DNA from: RGIG2206 sp045577615
GTDB taxonomy: Bacteria; Bacillota; Clostridia; Oscillospirales; Acutalibacteraceae
NCBI GenBank assembly: GCA_045577615.1
Contig: JAZNIT010000033.1
Coordinates: forward strand, 1 to 40,847
Length of the DNA stretch: 40,847 nucleotides
Direction of reading: 5' to 3'
This document shows positions 30,664 through 39,822 of this stretch, piece by piece. The translations under genes were made by a program, and so were the position numbers. Position 1 is the stretch's first letter. Each line of letters opens with the position of its first letter. The notes beneath the pieces were generated by a model. The model ran no database searches. It was not told the origin of the DNA and saw only the letters and a program-made list of their open reading frames with translations.

Positions 30664-33126
30664 ATGATGATTAAATACAGAGTTCACGAGGTTGCCAAGG
30701 ACTTTGACGTGCAAAGTAAGGAAATCGTGAACATCCTTAAAGATTTTTTTGAAGAGCCTAAAAAGACTCAATCCCCCCTTGAGGAAAAAGAGCTGGATAT
30801 CGTTTTTGAGGTTTTGACTCAAACCAATCAGGTTGAAAGCTTTGACAACTATTTTGCAAAGGGCGAGGCCGCCCGTCTTGAGCGCAAGGCTGCTGCCGAA
30901 AAGGCAAAGGCTGACCGCGAGGCCGAGCAGGCAAGAATTGCCGCAGAGCTTCGTGCCGCCGCAGCAGCTGCTGCAGCCGCTGCCGCCAAGCCCGCTGCGC
31001 CCAAGGCCGAAAGCAAGCCCGCTGCAAAGGCAGAGGCTCCCAAGGCTGACAAAGCTCCTGCCAAAAAGGCAGAGGCTCCTGCCGCTCCCGTTGTAGTTGC
31101 TCCCCCTCCCAAGAAGGAGAAGGGCCCCAGCGTACAGCCTCAGAGAGGTCCTCACAAAGCGATTCACGTTGACACCCGTGCCAACAACGTTGATCTTGAC
31201 CGCTACAACGACAAGTATGAATCTATCGCTTCTGAGCGCGGCGTTAACACCGCTACCTCAGGCAAGCGGCAGCAGATTAAGCGCCGTCCCCAGCAGAATA
31301 TGAAAAAGGGCCCCAAGCGTGAGACCGAGGCCGACAAGCTTCGCAAACTGCAGCTTGAGCGCATCAAGAAGATGCCTATCGAAATCACCGTTGGCGATAC
31401 CATCACCGTTGGAGACCTTGCTTCAAAGATGAAGAAGACTGCTGCCGAGGTTATCAAGGAATTGATGAAGCTTGGCGTTATGGCCGCTGTTACTCAGGAA
31501 ATCGACTTTGACACCGCCGAAATCGTTGCAACCGAAATGGGTGCAAAGGTTGAGCGCGAGGTTGTAGTTACCATTGAAGAGCGTATTATGGATGACACCG
31601 AGGATACCGACAGCAATCTTAAGCCCCGCGACCCCGTTGTTTGCGTTATGGGTCACGTTGACCACGGTAAGACCTCTATCCTTGACGCTATCCGTAACAA
31701 GAATGTTGCAGCAGGTGAGGCAGGCGGTATTACTCAGCACATCGGTGCTTACCGCGTAAATCTTAACGGTCGCAACATCACCTTCCTTGACACCCCCGGT
31801 CACGAGGCGTTTACCTCTATGCGTGAGCGTGGTGCAAGAGCAACCGACCTTGCTATTCTTGTTGTTGCTGCCGACGACGGTATTATGCCCCAGACCATTG
31901 AGGCTATTAACCACGCAAAGGCTGCAAAAATTGAAATTATAGTTGCTATCAACAAAATGGATAAGCCCGGTGCTAACCCCGACCGCATTATGCAACAGTT
32001 GACCGAGCACGAGCTTGTTCCCGAGGCATGGGGCGGCGACATCATCTGTGTGCCCGTTTCTGCCAAGACCCACCAGGGTATTGACGACTTGCTTGAGAAC
32101 GTTTTGCTCGTTGCCGATATGCTTGAGCTTAAGGCTAACCCCGACCGCCGTGCAGGTGGTACCGTTATCGAAGCCCGTCTTGACAAGGGCCGCGGCCCTG
32201 TTGCTACCCTGCTCGTTCAGCGCGGCACCCTTAAAATCGGTGACATCGTTGTTGCAGGTACCTCTGTTGGCCGTATCCGTGCAATGAGCAACGAAAACGG
32301 TCGCAAGATGAAGGATGCAGGTCCTTCTATCCCTGTTGAGATTACCGGTCTTGACACCGCTCCCAGCGCAGGCGATACCTTTGACGCTGTTTCTGATGAG
32401 CGTTTGGCAAGAGAGCTTGTTGAGCAACGCAAACACACCGCTAAAGAAGAGTTGTGGGGTGCCGCTCAAAAGGTTACACTTGACAACCTCTTCTCACAAA
32501 TGCAAACCAACGAGCTTAAGGAACTTAACGTTATCGTTAAGGCTGACGTTCAGGGCTCTGTTGAGGCTGTTCGTCAATCCATCGTTAAGCTTTCTAACGA
32601 GGAAGTTCGTGTAAACGTTATTCATGGTGCTGTTGGTGCAGTTAACGAGTCTGACGTTATGCTTGCTCACACCTCTAACGCTATCATCGTTGGCTTTAAC
32701 GTGCGCCCCGAAACCGGCGCCCGCGACAATGCAGAGCGTGACGGCGTTGAAATCCGCCTTTACAGAGTTATTTACGACGCCATCGAAGAGCTTGAAGCCG
32801 CTATCAAGGGTATGCTCGCTCCCAAGACCCGCGAGGTCGAGCTGGGCCGTGCCGAGGTTCGTCAGGTTTACAAGATTTCCAACGTTGGTACCATTTCGGG
32901 CAGCTACGTTCTTGAAGGTAAAATTGCCCGTGCAAGCCTTATCCGCGTAGTTCGTGACGGTATTATTATCGCTGACGATCAACTTTCATCCTTGCGCCGC
33001 TTTAAGGACGACGTTAAAGAGGTTGCTCAGGGTTATGAGTGCGGTATCGGTTTGGAGAAATTTAACGACCTCAAGGTAGGCGACATTTTCGAATCCTACA
33101 TTGTTGAGGAGTATAGAGAGGACTAA
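30664..33126 (+). CDS. infB: Translation initiation factor IF-2
   Basis: An 820-residue protein. An IF2_N helical domain (about 1-50) is followed by an Ala/Lys/Pro-rich linker (about 75-165, including a run of 11 alanines) and a second IF2_N (about 240-292). The GTPase domain begins at G330 (GHVDHGKTS), with DTPGHE as G3 and NKMDKPG as G4. Beta-barrel domains II and IV and the alpha/beta domain III complete the factor. Strong Ala and Asp codon bias produces long antisense ORFs here, which are not genes. IF-2 places initiator tRNA on the ribosome. Confidence 0.97.
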   Translation: MMIKYRVHEVAKDFDVQSKEIVNILKDFFEEPKKTQSPLEEKELDIVFEVLTQTNQVESFDNYFAKGEAARLERKAAAEKAKADREAEQARIAAELRAAAAAAAAAAAKPAAPKAESKPAAKAEAPKADKAPAKKAEAPAAPVVVAPPPKKEKGPSVQPQRGPHKAIHVDTRANNVDLDRYNDKYESIASERGVNTATSGKRQQIKRRPQQNMKKGPKRETEADKLRKLQLERIKKMPIEITVGDTITVGDLASKMKKTAAEVIKELMKLGVMAAVTQEIDFDTAEIVATEMGAKVEREVVVTIEERIMDDTEDTDSNLKPRDPVVCVMGHVDHGKTSILDAIRNKNVAAGEAGGITQHIGAYRVNLNGRNITFLDTPGHEAFTSMRERGARATDLAILVVAADDGIMPQTIEAINHAKAAKIEIIVAINKMDKPGANPDRIMQQLTEHELVPEAWGGDIICVPVSAKTHQGIDDLLENVLLVADMLELKANPDRRAGGTVIEARLDKGRGPVATLLVQRGTLKIGDIVVAGTSVGRIRAMSNENGRKMKDAGPSIPVEITGLDTAPSAGDTFDAVSDERLARELVEQRKHTAKEELWGAAQKVTLDNLFSQMQTNELKELNVIVKADVQGSVEAVRQSIVKLSNEEVRVNVIHGAVGAVNESDVMLAHTSNAIIVGFNVRPETGARDNAERDGVEIRLYRVIYDAIEELEAAIKGMLAPKTREVELGRAEVRQVYKISNVGTISGSYVLEGKIARASLIRVVRDGIIIADDQLSSLRRFKDDVKEVAQGYECGIGLEKFNDLKVGDIFESYIVEEYRED

Positions 33127-33129
33127 GCA

Positions 33130-33495
33130 ATGGCTGGTTTTAGAATAGACAGACTTTCATCTGACATTCAGTTTCAGCTGTCAGATATAGTCAGAAATCT
33201 TAAGGACCCTCGTGTTGCCTCTGCTATGCCTACGGTTATGCGTGTTGACGTAACCAACGACCTTTCGTATGCTACCGTTTATATTGGCGCGCTTCAAGGC
33301 TTTGAAGCCGCCAAGGAAGCGGTTAAAGGCCTTAAAAACGCCGCGGGCTATATTCGCAGAGAGCTTGGCAGCCGCGTTAAAATGCGCAAGGTGCCCGAGC
33401 TTCGCTTTATTGCCGACAACTCGGCTGAGCGCAGCGCACAAATTTCTAAAATTATTGACGGCTTCGGATTTACAAAGGATGAGCAGGATGACTGA
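33130..33495 (+). CDS. rbfA: Ribosome-binding factor A
   Basis: A 121-residue KH-like protein starting at ATG 33130, 3 bp after infB. The signature sequence LKDPRVASAMPTVMRVDVTN and the strand SYATVYIG are clear, as is the end PELRFIADNSAERSAQISKI. It matures the 30S subunit. Its last 8 bases overlap nrnA. Confidence 0.95.
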   Translation: MAGFRIDRLSSDIQFQLSDIVRNLKDPRVASAMPTVMRVDVTNDLSYATVYIGALQGFEAAKEAVKGLKNAAGYIRRELGSRVKMRKVPELRFIADNSAERSAQISKIIDGFGFTKDEQDD

Positions 33496-34423
33496 AATCA
33501 ATAAGATTTGCGATTATCTTAAACAAAACGATGACTTTTTAATACTTATGCACGGCTCACCCGACGGTGATGCTATCGGTTCTGCATACGCTTTGTGCAG
33601 GACTTTGCGTGCTATGGGCAAAAAGGCTGACTGTGATTGCTGTGACCCTATCCCCCCTCGCTTTTCATTTTTGACCGAGGGTGTGGATAAAATCGGTCAC
33701 ACTCCCCTGCACGTGCTGACGGTAGACGTGGCCGACGCAAAGCTTTTGGGCAGATTGCGTGAGGTTTATGGCGAGCAGATTGAGGTTGCCATTGACCACC
33801 ACGCATCCAACGTGGGTTTCGCTCCTCTTTCATACGTTGTGGGAGATGCCGCTGCCGCTTGCGAGGTTGTGTATGATATTATCCGCTTGCTTGGTGTCGA
33901 AATCGACCGCAAGATTGCTGAGTGTCTTTTTACAGGCCTTGCTACCGACACAGGCTGCTTTAAGTTTTCAAGCGTAACTGCCAAAACTCACAGAGTTGCC
34001 GCAGACCTTATTGAATACGGCATTGATGCGGGCGAAATTAACCGCGTTATGTTTGACACCAAGTCATTCGCTCGCCTTGACCTTGAGCGCAAGGTTTTGG
34101 AAAGCATTGAGCTGCACAATAACGGAAGGGTTGCTGTTGTTTGCCTTTCGTTGGAAATGCAATCAGGTGTGCCCACCGAAGAAATCGAGGGCATAAATGC
34201 TCTGCCCCGCCAGATTGAGGGGGTTGTGGTAGGCATTACCTTGAGAGAAAAGGAGCCCGGCCGATTTAAGGTTTCGGTCAGATCCTATCATCCCATAGAC
34301 GCTTCTGCCATTTGCCGCAAGCTTGGCGGTGGTGGCCATATCAGAGCTGCCGGATGCGAGCTGAAGATGCCTTATAACGAGGCTAAGGAGGCCATTCTTG
34401 CCGCTGTCAGAGAGGAACTTTAA
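33488..34423 (+). CDS. nrnA: DHH-family oligoribonuclease / pAp phosphatase NrnA
   Basis: A 311-residue protein. ATG 33488 with AAGGATGAG upstream is chosen; the longer in-frame ORF reaches into rbfA. The DHH motifs are visible: HGSPDGDAIGS (23-32), VDVAD (79-83), D103-H-H-A-S and TGLATDTGCF. The DHHA1 RNA-binding end has GGGGHIRAAG. The family degrades short RNAs and dephosphorylates pAp. It is translationally coupled to rbfA, and the stop codon is 2 bp from truB. Confidence 0.93.
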   Translation: MTEINKICDYLKQNDDFLILMHGSPDGDAIGSAYALCRTLRAMGKKADCDCCDPIPPRFSFLTEGVDKIGHTPLHVLTVDVADAKLLGRLREVYGEQIEVAIDHHASNVGFAPLSYVVGDAAAACEVVYDIIRLLGVEIDRKIAECLFTGLATDTGCFKFSSVTAKTHRVAADLIEYGIDAGEINRVMFDTKSFARLDLERKVLESIELHNNGRVAVVCLSLEMQSGVPTEEIEGINALPRQIEGVVVGITLREKEPGRFKVSVRSYHPIDASAICRKLGGGGHIRAAGCELKMPYNEAKEAILAAVREEL

Positions 34424-34425
34424 AA

Positions 34426-35310
34426 GTGACGGGTTTGATTTTATTAGACAAGCCTGCCGATATGTCATCCTTTTTGGCTGCAAAACTGGTGGGCAAGGCC
34501 TTTGGTGAAAAAAGGTCGGGTCACACCGGCACCTTAGACCCGATGGCTACGGGAGTGTTGCCTATTTTGTTAGGACGCTCAACCCGCCTGTCGGGTATGC
34601 TTTTAGAGGCAGACAAGCGGTATGAGGCTGAAATTCTGCTTGGCACCGTCACCGACACAGGTGACGTGACGGGCAATGTATTAAGCACGGCTGATGGCAG
34701 TTTTTCTGCCCAAGAAATTGAATCGGTGCTGTGCAATTTCAGGGGCGTTATAGACCAAAAGCCCCCCATTTATTCTGCTATTAAGCAAAACGGTGTCAGA
34801 CTTTACGAGCTTGCCCGCAAGGGTATGACGGCCGATATTCCCTCTCGCAAGGTGGAGATTAAGCTGCTTAACCTTTTGTCTGTTGAGGGCAATAAAATCC
34901 GCATTGACGTTATTTGCTCTAAGGGTACCTATATCCGCTCTCTTGCCGTGGACATCGGCGAGGCGCTTGGCTGCGGTGCAACACTAAACAGCCTGCGCCG
35001 CACTGCCACAGGTGGCTTTGACATAAGCCAATGTGCCACTCTTGAAGAGATTAAGGCTAGTCCCGAAAGGTATATTCTTGATGCAGGAAAGTGCGTTGAG
35101 CATTTTAAAACGGTTACTGTTACCGACAATCAGCGCAGCAGGTTTTTGCACGGCGGAGGCTTGTTCATAAGCCGTTTGAAGGATGCTTGTGAACTTTGCG
35201 AGAGTGACGCGGTGCGAGTTTATGACCGCAGCGGCACTTTGCTCGGCATTGCCGACGTGAAGGGCGACTCTATTAACGTAAGATGTATTATTTATGAAGG
35301 TGAAATTTAA
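34426..35310 (+). CDS. truB: tRNA pseudouridine(55) synthase TruB
   Basis: A 294-residue protein starting at GTG 34426. The catalytic motif GHTGTLDPMATGVL contains D38, the pseudouridine synthase aspartate. Also typical are the N-terminal LILLDKPADMSS, the RYEAEILLG strand, QKPPIYSAIKQNG and CSKGTYIRSLA. It converts U55 of tRNAs to pseudouridine. The C-terminal region is compatible with the TruB C-terminal domain. Confidence 0.95.
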   Translation: MTGLILLDKPADMSSFLAAKLVGKAFGEKRSGHTGTLDPMATGVLPILLGRSTRLSGMLLEADKRYEAEILLGTVTDTGDVTGNVLSTADGSFSAQEIESVLCNFRGVIDQKPPIYSAIKQNGVRLYELARKGMTADIPSRKVEIKLLNLLSVEGNKIRIDVICSKGTYIRSLAVDIGEALGCGATLNSLRRTATGGFDISQCATLEEIKASPERYILDAGKCVEHFKTVTVTDNQRSRFLHGGGLFISRLKDACELCESDAVRVYDRSGTLLGIADVKGDSINVRCIIYEGEI

Positions 35311-36213
35311 GTGATTGTTACCGACAAGCTATATAACGGCGGCAAGTGTATTGCCGCATTAGGCACCTTTGACGGTGTACATATCGGGCATTGCGCCGTT
35401 ATAAAAAAAGCCATGAATTTTGGCTTGCCCGTTATTGTTGTAACGAGCAAACAAAATCCACGGCAGGTTTTGGTCGGCAACAACGGCCGTATTTTATCTG
35501 ATGCTTTATGCGATGAAGCCTTTGAAAAATTGGGTGTGCAAGGCATTGTGCGCCTTGATTTTGAGGATATTCGCAATATGACCGCCGTGGAATATCTGGA
35601 TATGCTTTGCCAAAAGGCCGGTGCGGTTGGCTTTGCTTCAGGGTTTAATTTCAGGTTTGGCAAGGGTGCATCAGGCAATGCTGATACCCTTGTGGAATAT
35701 GCCGCCGAAAAAGGTTTTAAATGCAGCATTTGCGACAGCGTTGATATTGACGGCGGCCCCGTTTCATCCACACGCATTCGTGAAGCATTGAGCCACGGCG
35801 ACATTGCTATCGCCAACAAGCTTTTAGGCCGCCCCTATGCCATTAATTTTGAGGTGACTCACGGGGACGCCCGAGGCAGAGAGATGGGATTTCCCACCAT
35901 CAATCAGCCCTTTGGCGACAGCTATGCCCTGCCCCGCTTTGGCGTTTATGCCTCGGTTGTTGAAGTGGGCGGCAAAAAATACCCTGCTGTTACAAACGTT
36001 GGTGTTAAGCCAACCTTCAGCAACGACAAGGTGATTGCAGAAACTCATATTTGTGGCTATACAGGTGATATTTACGGAGAAAGCCCCGTTGTTGAGCTGA
36101 TAACCTTTATTCGACCTGAGGCCAAATTTGAGAGCGTTAAGGCGCTTATTTCTCAGATTGAGAAGGATAAGCAAACTGCTATTGAAATAATAGAAAAAAC
36201 CGATTGTTTTTAA
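35311..36213 (+). CDS. ribF: Bifunctional riboflavin kinase / FAD synthetase
   Basis: A 300-residue protein starting at GTG 35311, directly after the truB stop; GAAGGTGA lies inside truB. The N-terminal adenylyltransferase domain has GTFDGVHIGH, SGFNFRFGKGASG and VSSTRIREAL. The C-terminal flavokinase domain has GDARGREMGFPTIN, FGVYAS and TNVGVKPTF. It makes FMN and FAD. It is the last gene of the operon. Confidence 0.95.
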   Translation: MIVTDKLYNGGKCIAALGTFDGVHIGHCAVIKKAMNFGLPVIVVTSKQNPRQVLVGNNGRILSDALCDEAFEKLGVQGIVRLDFEDIRNMTAVEYLDMLCQKAGAVGFASGFNFRFGKGASGNADTLVEYAAEKGFKCSICDSVDIDGGPVSSTRIREALSHGDIAIANKLLGRPYAINFEVTHGDARGREMGFPTINQPFGDSYALPRFGVYASVVEVGGKKYPAVTNVGVKPTFSNDKVIAETHICGYTGDIYGESPVVELITFIRPEAKFESVKALISQIEKDKQTAIEIIEKTDCF

Positions 36214-36326
36214 GGGTCGTATACTAGAGGACAGTTCTAAAATTTGTTCTTATCGCCCGATGTATTGTACCACAGGCTGCAATTAGTTTTGAGTTAGGTT
36301 AAGGGTTTTTGGTTCTCCTAAAAAGC

Positions 36327-36349
36327 GGAAAATGTGCCGTACATTTTCC
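36327..36349. repeat. Short perfect hairpin after ribF
   Basis: GGAAAATGT-gccgt-ACATTTTCC lies between ribF and the terminator. There is no T-run of its own. The rest of 36214-36377 shows no gene. Confidence 0.5.
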
Positions 36350-36377
36350 CTGCTTGTTACGGTATAAGACAAATATT

Positions 36378-36411
36378 AAACGGATGTGTAGAAATTCTAC
36401 GCATCCGTTTT
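36378..36411 (+). terminator. Rho-independent terminator of the core operon
   Basis: AAACGGATGTGTAGAA (36378-36393) pairs with TTCTACGCATCCGTTT (36395-36410) with one G-U, followed by T. It is about 165 bp after ribF. Confidence 0.8.
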
Positions 36412-36432
36412 ACTATCTCAAAAAATTTTAAC

Positions 36433-36633
36433 AGTGATATTGTGAGACAGGTCTCACAGTGATATTTTTGATAAATCAAAAGTTATATTAAAACCTTACG
36501 GTTTTAGTGATATTTTATTCGCCAATAAACTGCCGAAGGCAATATAACTTGAATGAAGTTCAAATATAACTGCGAAGCAATAAAACTCGCCTTGGCGAAT
36601 AAAACTGGCGTTGTATCCTTACGGGTACAACGC
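36433..36633. repeat. Mosaic array of mini-hairpins joined by a repeated 9-base linker
   Basis: The hairpins are TGTGAGA/TCTCACA, TTTTGA/TCAAAA, AAAACC/GGTTTT, GCC/GGC, TTGAA/TTCAA, GC/GC, TCGCC/GGCGA and GGCGTTGTA/TACAACGCC, in order. They are separated by AGTGATATT or AGTTATATT in the left half and AATATAACT or AATAAAACT in the right half. The linkers in the two halves are reverse complements of each other. The last hairpin can terminate the leftward trmB transcript. There is no CRISPR-like spacing. Confidence 0.75.
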
Positions 36634-36653
36634 CTAACAATCGGTTTTATTTT

Positions 36654-37319
36654 TTATCTTGCTTCTAATCGACAGATGGGCACGCCCATTGAGGTGAATC
36701 GGCGCTCATACTCGGTCATAATATTGCCCTCAAAGCCACTGTTTGCCAAATCAAAGGTGACATTGGAAAGCTTGAAGCCGCACTCTTCAAATTGCTCGAT
36801 GGAGTAATCAAAGAAGGGGCGGTTGTCGGTTTTTTGATATATGGCCGCTTTCTCTGTCATAAGGGTGCGATATATATTCAAAAAGCGAGCATTGGTCAAG
36901 CGGTGAGATGCATATTTCTTTTTGGGAAATGGGCAGGAAAAGTTGAGATAAATCAGCTCAATGCTGTTTTCAGGGATAAGCCGCTGCAGATAACCTGCGT
37001 CAGCGTTGACGAAAAGCACATTCTTGAGCCCTGCCTTAAGCGCTGCCTCGGCGGCAGTTACAATTACATTGGCGCAGTATTCGACGGCAATGTAATTGAT
37101 ATGTGGGTTTTGTGCCGCAAGCTGCAGCATAAATCCGCCTTTGCCACAGCCAACCTCCATATGCAAGGGGGCTTTGCGGCCAAAATATCCGTCAAAATCG
37201 ATGTAGTCCTTTACATCGGTATCGGTAAAATCAAGATTGTCGCTTCTATAAACAAAAACATTGTTTTGTGCACCTTGAGCAAGACGCTCTTCAAGGTGCT
37301 TCTTTTTTCTCATTCTCAT
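36654..37319 (-). CDS. trmB: tRNA (guanine-N7-)-methyltransferase TrmB
   Basis: A 221-residue protein starting at ATG 37319, 9 bp after the LCP gene. The SAM-binding motif is HMEVGCGKGGFM, and the family motif is LNFSCPFPKKKYASHRLT, followed by RFLNIYR. It methylates G46 of tRNAs. The Asp commonly found in the family motif (S-D-P-W-P-K) is Cys here, and Trp is Phe; this position varies in Firmicutes, so activity is still expected. It is the last gene of a leftward srtB-LCP-trmB unit. Confidence 0.9.
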   Translation of the reverse strand: MRMRKKKHLEERLAQGAQNNVFVYRSDNLDFTDTDVKDYIDFDGYFGRKAPLHMEVGCGKGGFMLQLAAQNPHINYIAVEYCANVIVTAAEAALKAGLKNVLFVNADAGYLQRLIPENSIELIYLNFSCPFPKKKYASHRLTNARFLNIYRTLMTEKAAIYQKTDNRPFFDYSIEQFEECGFKLSNVTFDLANSGFEGNIMTEYERRFTSMGVPICRLEAR

Positions 37320-37328
37320 AGTATCACT

Positions 37329-38384
37329 CTAAATTTCGTTATAAAACACGTCAAGTATGATTTCATAAAGGGCGGCTTGGTCAACATACATTTCGGCATA
37401 TTGCTCGCCCTGAACCAGCTCGCCGGGCACCGACACAAACTCTAACTCTGCGCCGCCGTTGATAAATACAGTGGCAAGATAAGTAATCCTGTTAACATCA
37501 AGATTGTTGCAGGAGTAGCGGTTAAGTCGGTTGTAAAGCTTGACGGGGGTGGTTATATCCTGCTTGGTTTTTTCTATAGATTTGGCAGCAAAGCCTTTGA
37601 GGTAGTCGATTTGCCGTTTCATTCGATTGTTGTTGCCCTCTACGTTGGTTTTGCTGCGCTTTTGTATGTAGTTCATTGCGCTTTTTCCATAGACGGTGGT
37701 CATCTTGCCTGTAGGATTCCAATTAGAATCGTATGCGGGCACGGTTACGCCGCCGACATAGTCGGTAAGCACCGATATGGCAGTCCATTTCATACTGAAA
37801 TAGGTGTTGATTGGCACTCCGTAAAGCAAGCGTGAAACTGAATCAACGGTGTTTTCGCAACCGCTGACGGCATCGGTGCCGTAGGCATAGGCATTGCATA
37901 TCTGCTGCTGCTTTATGCCGACAGAGTTGCCTGCGTCTGAAATAACGTTGACGTCAGCCATTATGTCACGGGAGATGGCAATAACGGTGATTTTGCCCGT
38001 TTTAGTATCTACTGCCATCAGATAAAGGGCGTCGGCCTGGCCGTTTGCCTTGGATGTGCGCTCCTCATCGTCAACACCGATTATCATGACAGAGGTCATA
38101 TTTTCGTTAAAGGCGTAGCGTTTGCCGTTATAGCGCACAACGCCATCGTCATCAATATCTACCTCTATCTCGCTGGGGGCTGTCATTGACTGATTTCCTT
38201 GGTCGAGAAGGGCATTACGGCCAGAAATCCACATAAAGCCAAATGTGCCCGCGACAATCAGTGCGAGGCATAGCAATATGGCAAGAGCGATGATAACAGC
38301 CTTTTTCCACTTACGGTTATATAGAAAGTCAAGAGGCTTTTTCTTTGGCTGCTCTTGAATTTCAGGGTTATTTTGTGAGTTCAT
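37329..38384 (-). CDS. LytR-CpsA-Psr (LCP) family cell-wall ligase
   Basis: A 351-residue protein starting at ATG 38384, which overlaps the sortase gene by 17 bp. A cytoplasmic lead of about 28 residues precedes one membrane helix (about 29-52). The LCP domain covers about 95-260, with MIIGVDD, ADALYLMAVDTKTGKITVIAISRDIMADV (shown as the D-A...SRD signature) and DYVGGVTV. LCP enzymes attach wall polymers or glycans to peptidoglycan. Its coupling to a class B sortase suggests a shared role in surface building. Confidence 0.9.
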   Translation of the reverse strand: MNSQNNPEIQEQPKKKPLDFLYNRKWKKAVIIALAILLCLALIVAGTFGFMWISGRNALLDQGNQSMTAPSEIEVDIDDDGVVRYNGKRYAFNENMTSVMIIGVDDEERTSKANGQADALYLMAVDTKTGKITVIAISRDIMADVNVISDAGNSVGIKQQQICNAYAYGTDAVSGCENTVDSVSRLLYGVPINTYFSMKWTAISVLTDYVGGVTVPAYDSNWNPTGKMTTVYGKSAMNYIQKRSKTNVEGNNNRMKRQIDYLKGFAAKSIEKTKQDITTPVKLYNRLNRYSCNNLDVNRITYLATVFINGGAELEFVSVPGELVQGEQYAEMYVDQAALYEIILDVFYNEI

Positions 38385-39147
38385 CCTTTATCAATACTCC
38401 TTGCACCAAATAACGGTAGCGCTTGTCACTTATGCAGGTGCTGAGAGTTACTATCTGATCATCAGCTGTGACCTTGACTCCCTCACGCACATTTTTTATA
38501 AGGCTGACAGGATTGGTTGCAAATTCAAGATATTCTGCGAAAACCGCTTTGTCGGTAAAGTCGAAGGAATTGAGTATATGACGGTTGTCGTAGCGGTAGG
38601 CAGAAAAAATTCGGTAGGTTTTTATATGGCCCGGTGTGTAGATTGTGAAAAACTCGTTTTGCTCAAAAAACTCGGGGTCTCGGAAATTGTGAAGAGTTCT
38701 GAACATGGTTTTGTTTTTCATATTGTGGCCGTAAATAACAGTGTTGCGGTCGGTGAACTGATTGCTGTTATTGCGCTGTATGTAAATTGAACCGGCAACG
38801 CTGTATTTGCGATCTAAGTTATGGGTGAGGTAATAGTCATTATCCTCGCTAGGTTGGCTTTGCAAAATGGGATAGTCAATGTTGGTGTTGGGTACGGTTA
38901 TCCAACCGCAAACGTCGGGGTTTTGCGCCTTAAGGGTGGCAAAATCAATAGGGTTATCAACATAAATAATTTCGCTTGAGGTGTTGCTTTGATCAGGGGT
39001 TGAAGATGGATTTTTAAAGGCATCTTGATCAATGCCATCACCGCCAAAAAAATACCACAGAGTGGCACCCAAAGATATGAAGAACACGAGCAAAAGCGCA
39101 ATGGCGACAATAAGCCAGCCCTTACGTTTGGTTTTGTTTTCGTTCAT
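38368..39147 (-). CDS. srtB: Class B sortase
   Basis: A 259-residue protein starting at ATG 39147. An N-terminal membrane helix (about 11-33) is followed by a sortase B domain. Its early motif is CGWITVPNTNIDYPILQ; the catalytic residues are H141 (VIYGHNM), C238 (TLSTC) and an Arg in DKRYRYLVQG (R245 most likely). The FEQNEFFTIYTP segment is typical of SrtB. Upstream on the same strand are two proteins with non-LPXTG tails, the likely substrates by position only. Confidence 0.92.
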   Translation of the reverse strand: MNENKTKRKGWLIVAIALLLVFFISLGATLWYFFGGDGIDQDAFKNPSSTPDQSNTSSEIIYVDNPIDFATLKAQNPDVCGWITVPNTNIDYPILQSQPSEDNDYYLTHNLDRKYSVAGSIYIQRNNSNQFTDRNTVIYGHNMKNKTMFRTLHNFRDPEFFEQNEFFTIYTPGHIKTYRIFSAYRYDNRHILNSFDFTDKAVFAEYLEFATNPVSLIKNVREGVKVTADDQIVTLSTCISDKRYRYLVQGVLIKDELTK

Positions 39148-39181
39148 ACCTGTGCCCCCTTTTTGTTATAATAGATATAAA

Positions 39182-39213
39182 TCCTACCTTATCTGCAAGC
39201 AGGTAAGGTAGGA
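39182..39213 (-). terminator. Hairpin after the SPPSG surface protein
   Basis: TCCTACCTTA (39182-39191) pairs with TAAGGTAGGA (39204-39213). It lies between the small surface protein and srtB. The downstream T-run is weak, so partial read-through into srtB is possible. Confidence 0.65.
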
Positions 39214-39241
39214 CTTTAGTTCAAATAAATTCAATTACCAA

Positions 39242-39691
39242 TTAGGCGCGAACCTTTTTGAAAGCGAAGCCTGCACCTGCGAGTGCTGCAAAGCAAGCAA
39301 CAACGATCAAATATGCAACACTATCACCGGAAGGGGGTGAAGTGGGCTCTTTATTGCCTTCGCTATCGATAGCGTTGAAATAAGCAACTACTTTAATGTC
39401 GCTCTTTAACTCGATAACAAGTACTTTGTCTTTTGCGGTACCTTGCTTAACAACATAATCGCCAGTAATCTTCCATTCAACAAACTTGTTGCCATCGGCT
39501 GCAGATGCAGAAAGCTCATAAACGTTGTTGCCCTTGTCAACCTTGTTTACAGAACCGGCGTTAGGATTGTTTGAAGAAACCTCGCTCTTGTAAACAGAAG
39601 GAGCAACAGGGCTGTTTGCGGCCATTGCAAAAACAGGCAAGCAGAGAGCTGCAATAAGAACGATAGCTATAACAGAAATAATCTTTTTCAT
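39242..39691 (-). CDS. Small secreted surface protein with SPPSG-type sorting tail
   Basis: A 149-residue protein starting at ATG 39691, with GGAGG upstream. The signal peptide is residues 1-24 (ending AMAA). The middle (about 30-105) is a small beta-rich domain (KFVEWKITGDYVVKQGTAKD). It ends with TSPPSGD, a hydrophobic helix and KKVRA, which has the layout of a sortase sorting signal but not LPXTG. A good promoter lies upstream. The class B sortase encoded next on the strand is a candidate anchoring enzyme; this is inference. Confidence 0.8.
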   Translation of the reverse strand: MKKIISVIAIVLIAALCLPVFAMAANSPVAPSVYKSEVSSNNPNAGSVNKVDKGNNVYELSASAADGNKFVEWKITGDYVVKQGTAKDKVLVIELKSDIKVVAYFNAIDSEGNKEPTSPPSGDSVAYLIVVACFAALAGAGFAFKKVRA

Positions 39692-39722
39692 TAGGCTATA
39701 CCTCCATTTATAATTTGTAGTA

Positions 39723-39751
39723 ATAATACCATACTTTTTTTAAAATGTCAA
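39723..39751 (-). promoter_or_regulatory. Promoter of the SPPSG surface protein
   Basis: On the minus strand, TTGACA (39751-39746) and TATTAT (39728-39723) have a 17-bp spacer, about 30 bp before the start codon. Confidence 0.7.
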
Positions 39752-39776
39752 TAGCTGAAAAGGGTTATTTGCAAAA

Positions 39777-39809
39777 AAAATCCCATAGTCACAAGGACTA
39801 TGGGATTTT
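39777..39809 (-). terminator. Terminator of the right-edge surface protein gene
   Basis: AAATCCCATAGTC (39778-39790) and GACTATGGGATTT (39796-39808) form a perfect stem with A/T runs on both sides. It closes the leftward gene ending at 39823. Confidence 0.88.
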
Positions 39810-39822
39810 AATTGTTTAGAAA

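Noticed and set aside
30637..32469. Antisense ORFs of up to 348 residues across infB
   Set aside because: They arise from the strong Ala/Asp codon bias of infB, whose GTPase motifs are unmistakable.
36433..36633. CRISPR array
   Set aside because: Stems vary, linkers are only 8-9 bases, there are no unique 30-40 bp spacers and no cas genes.
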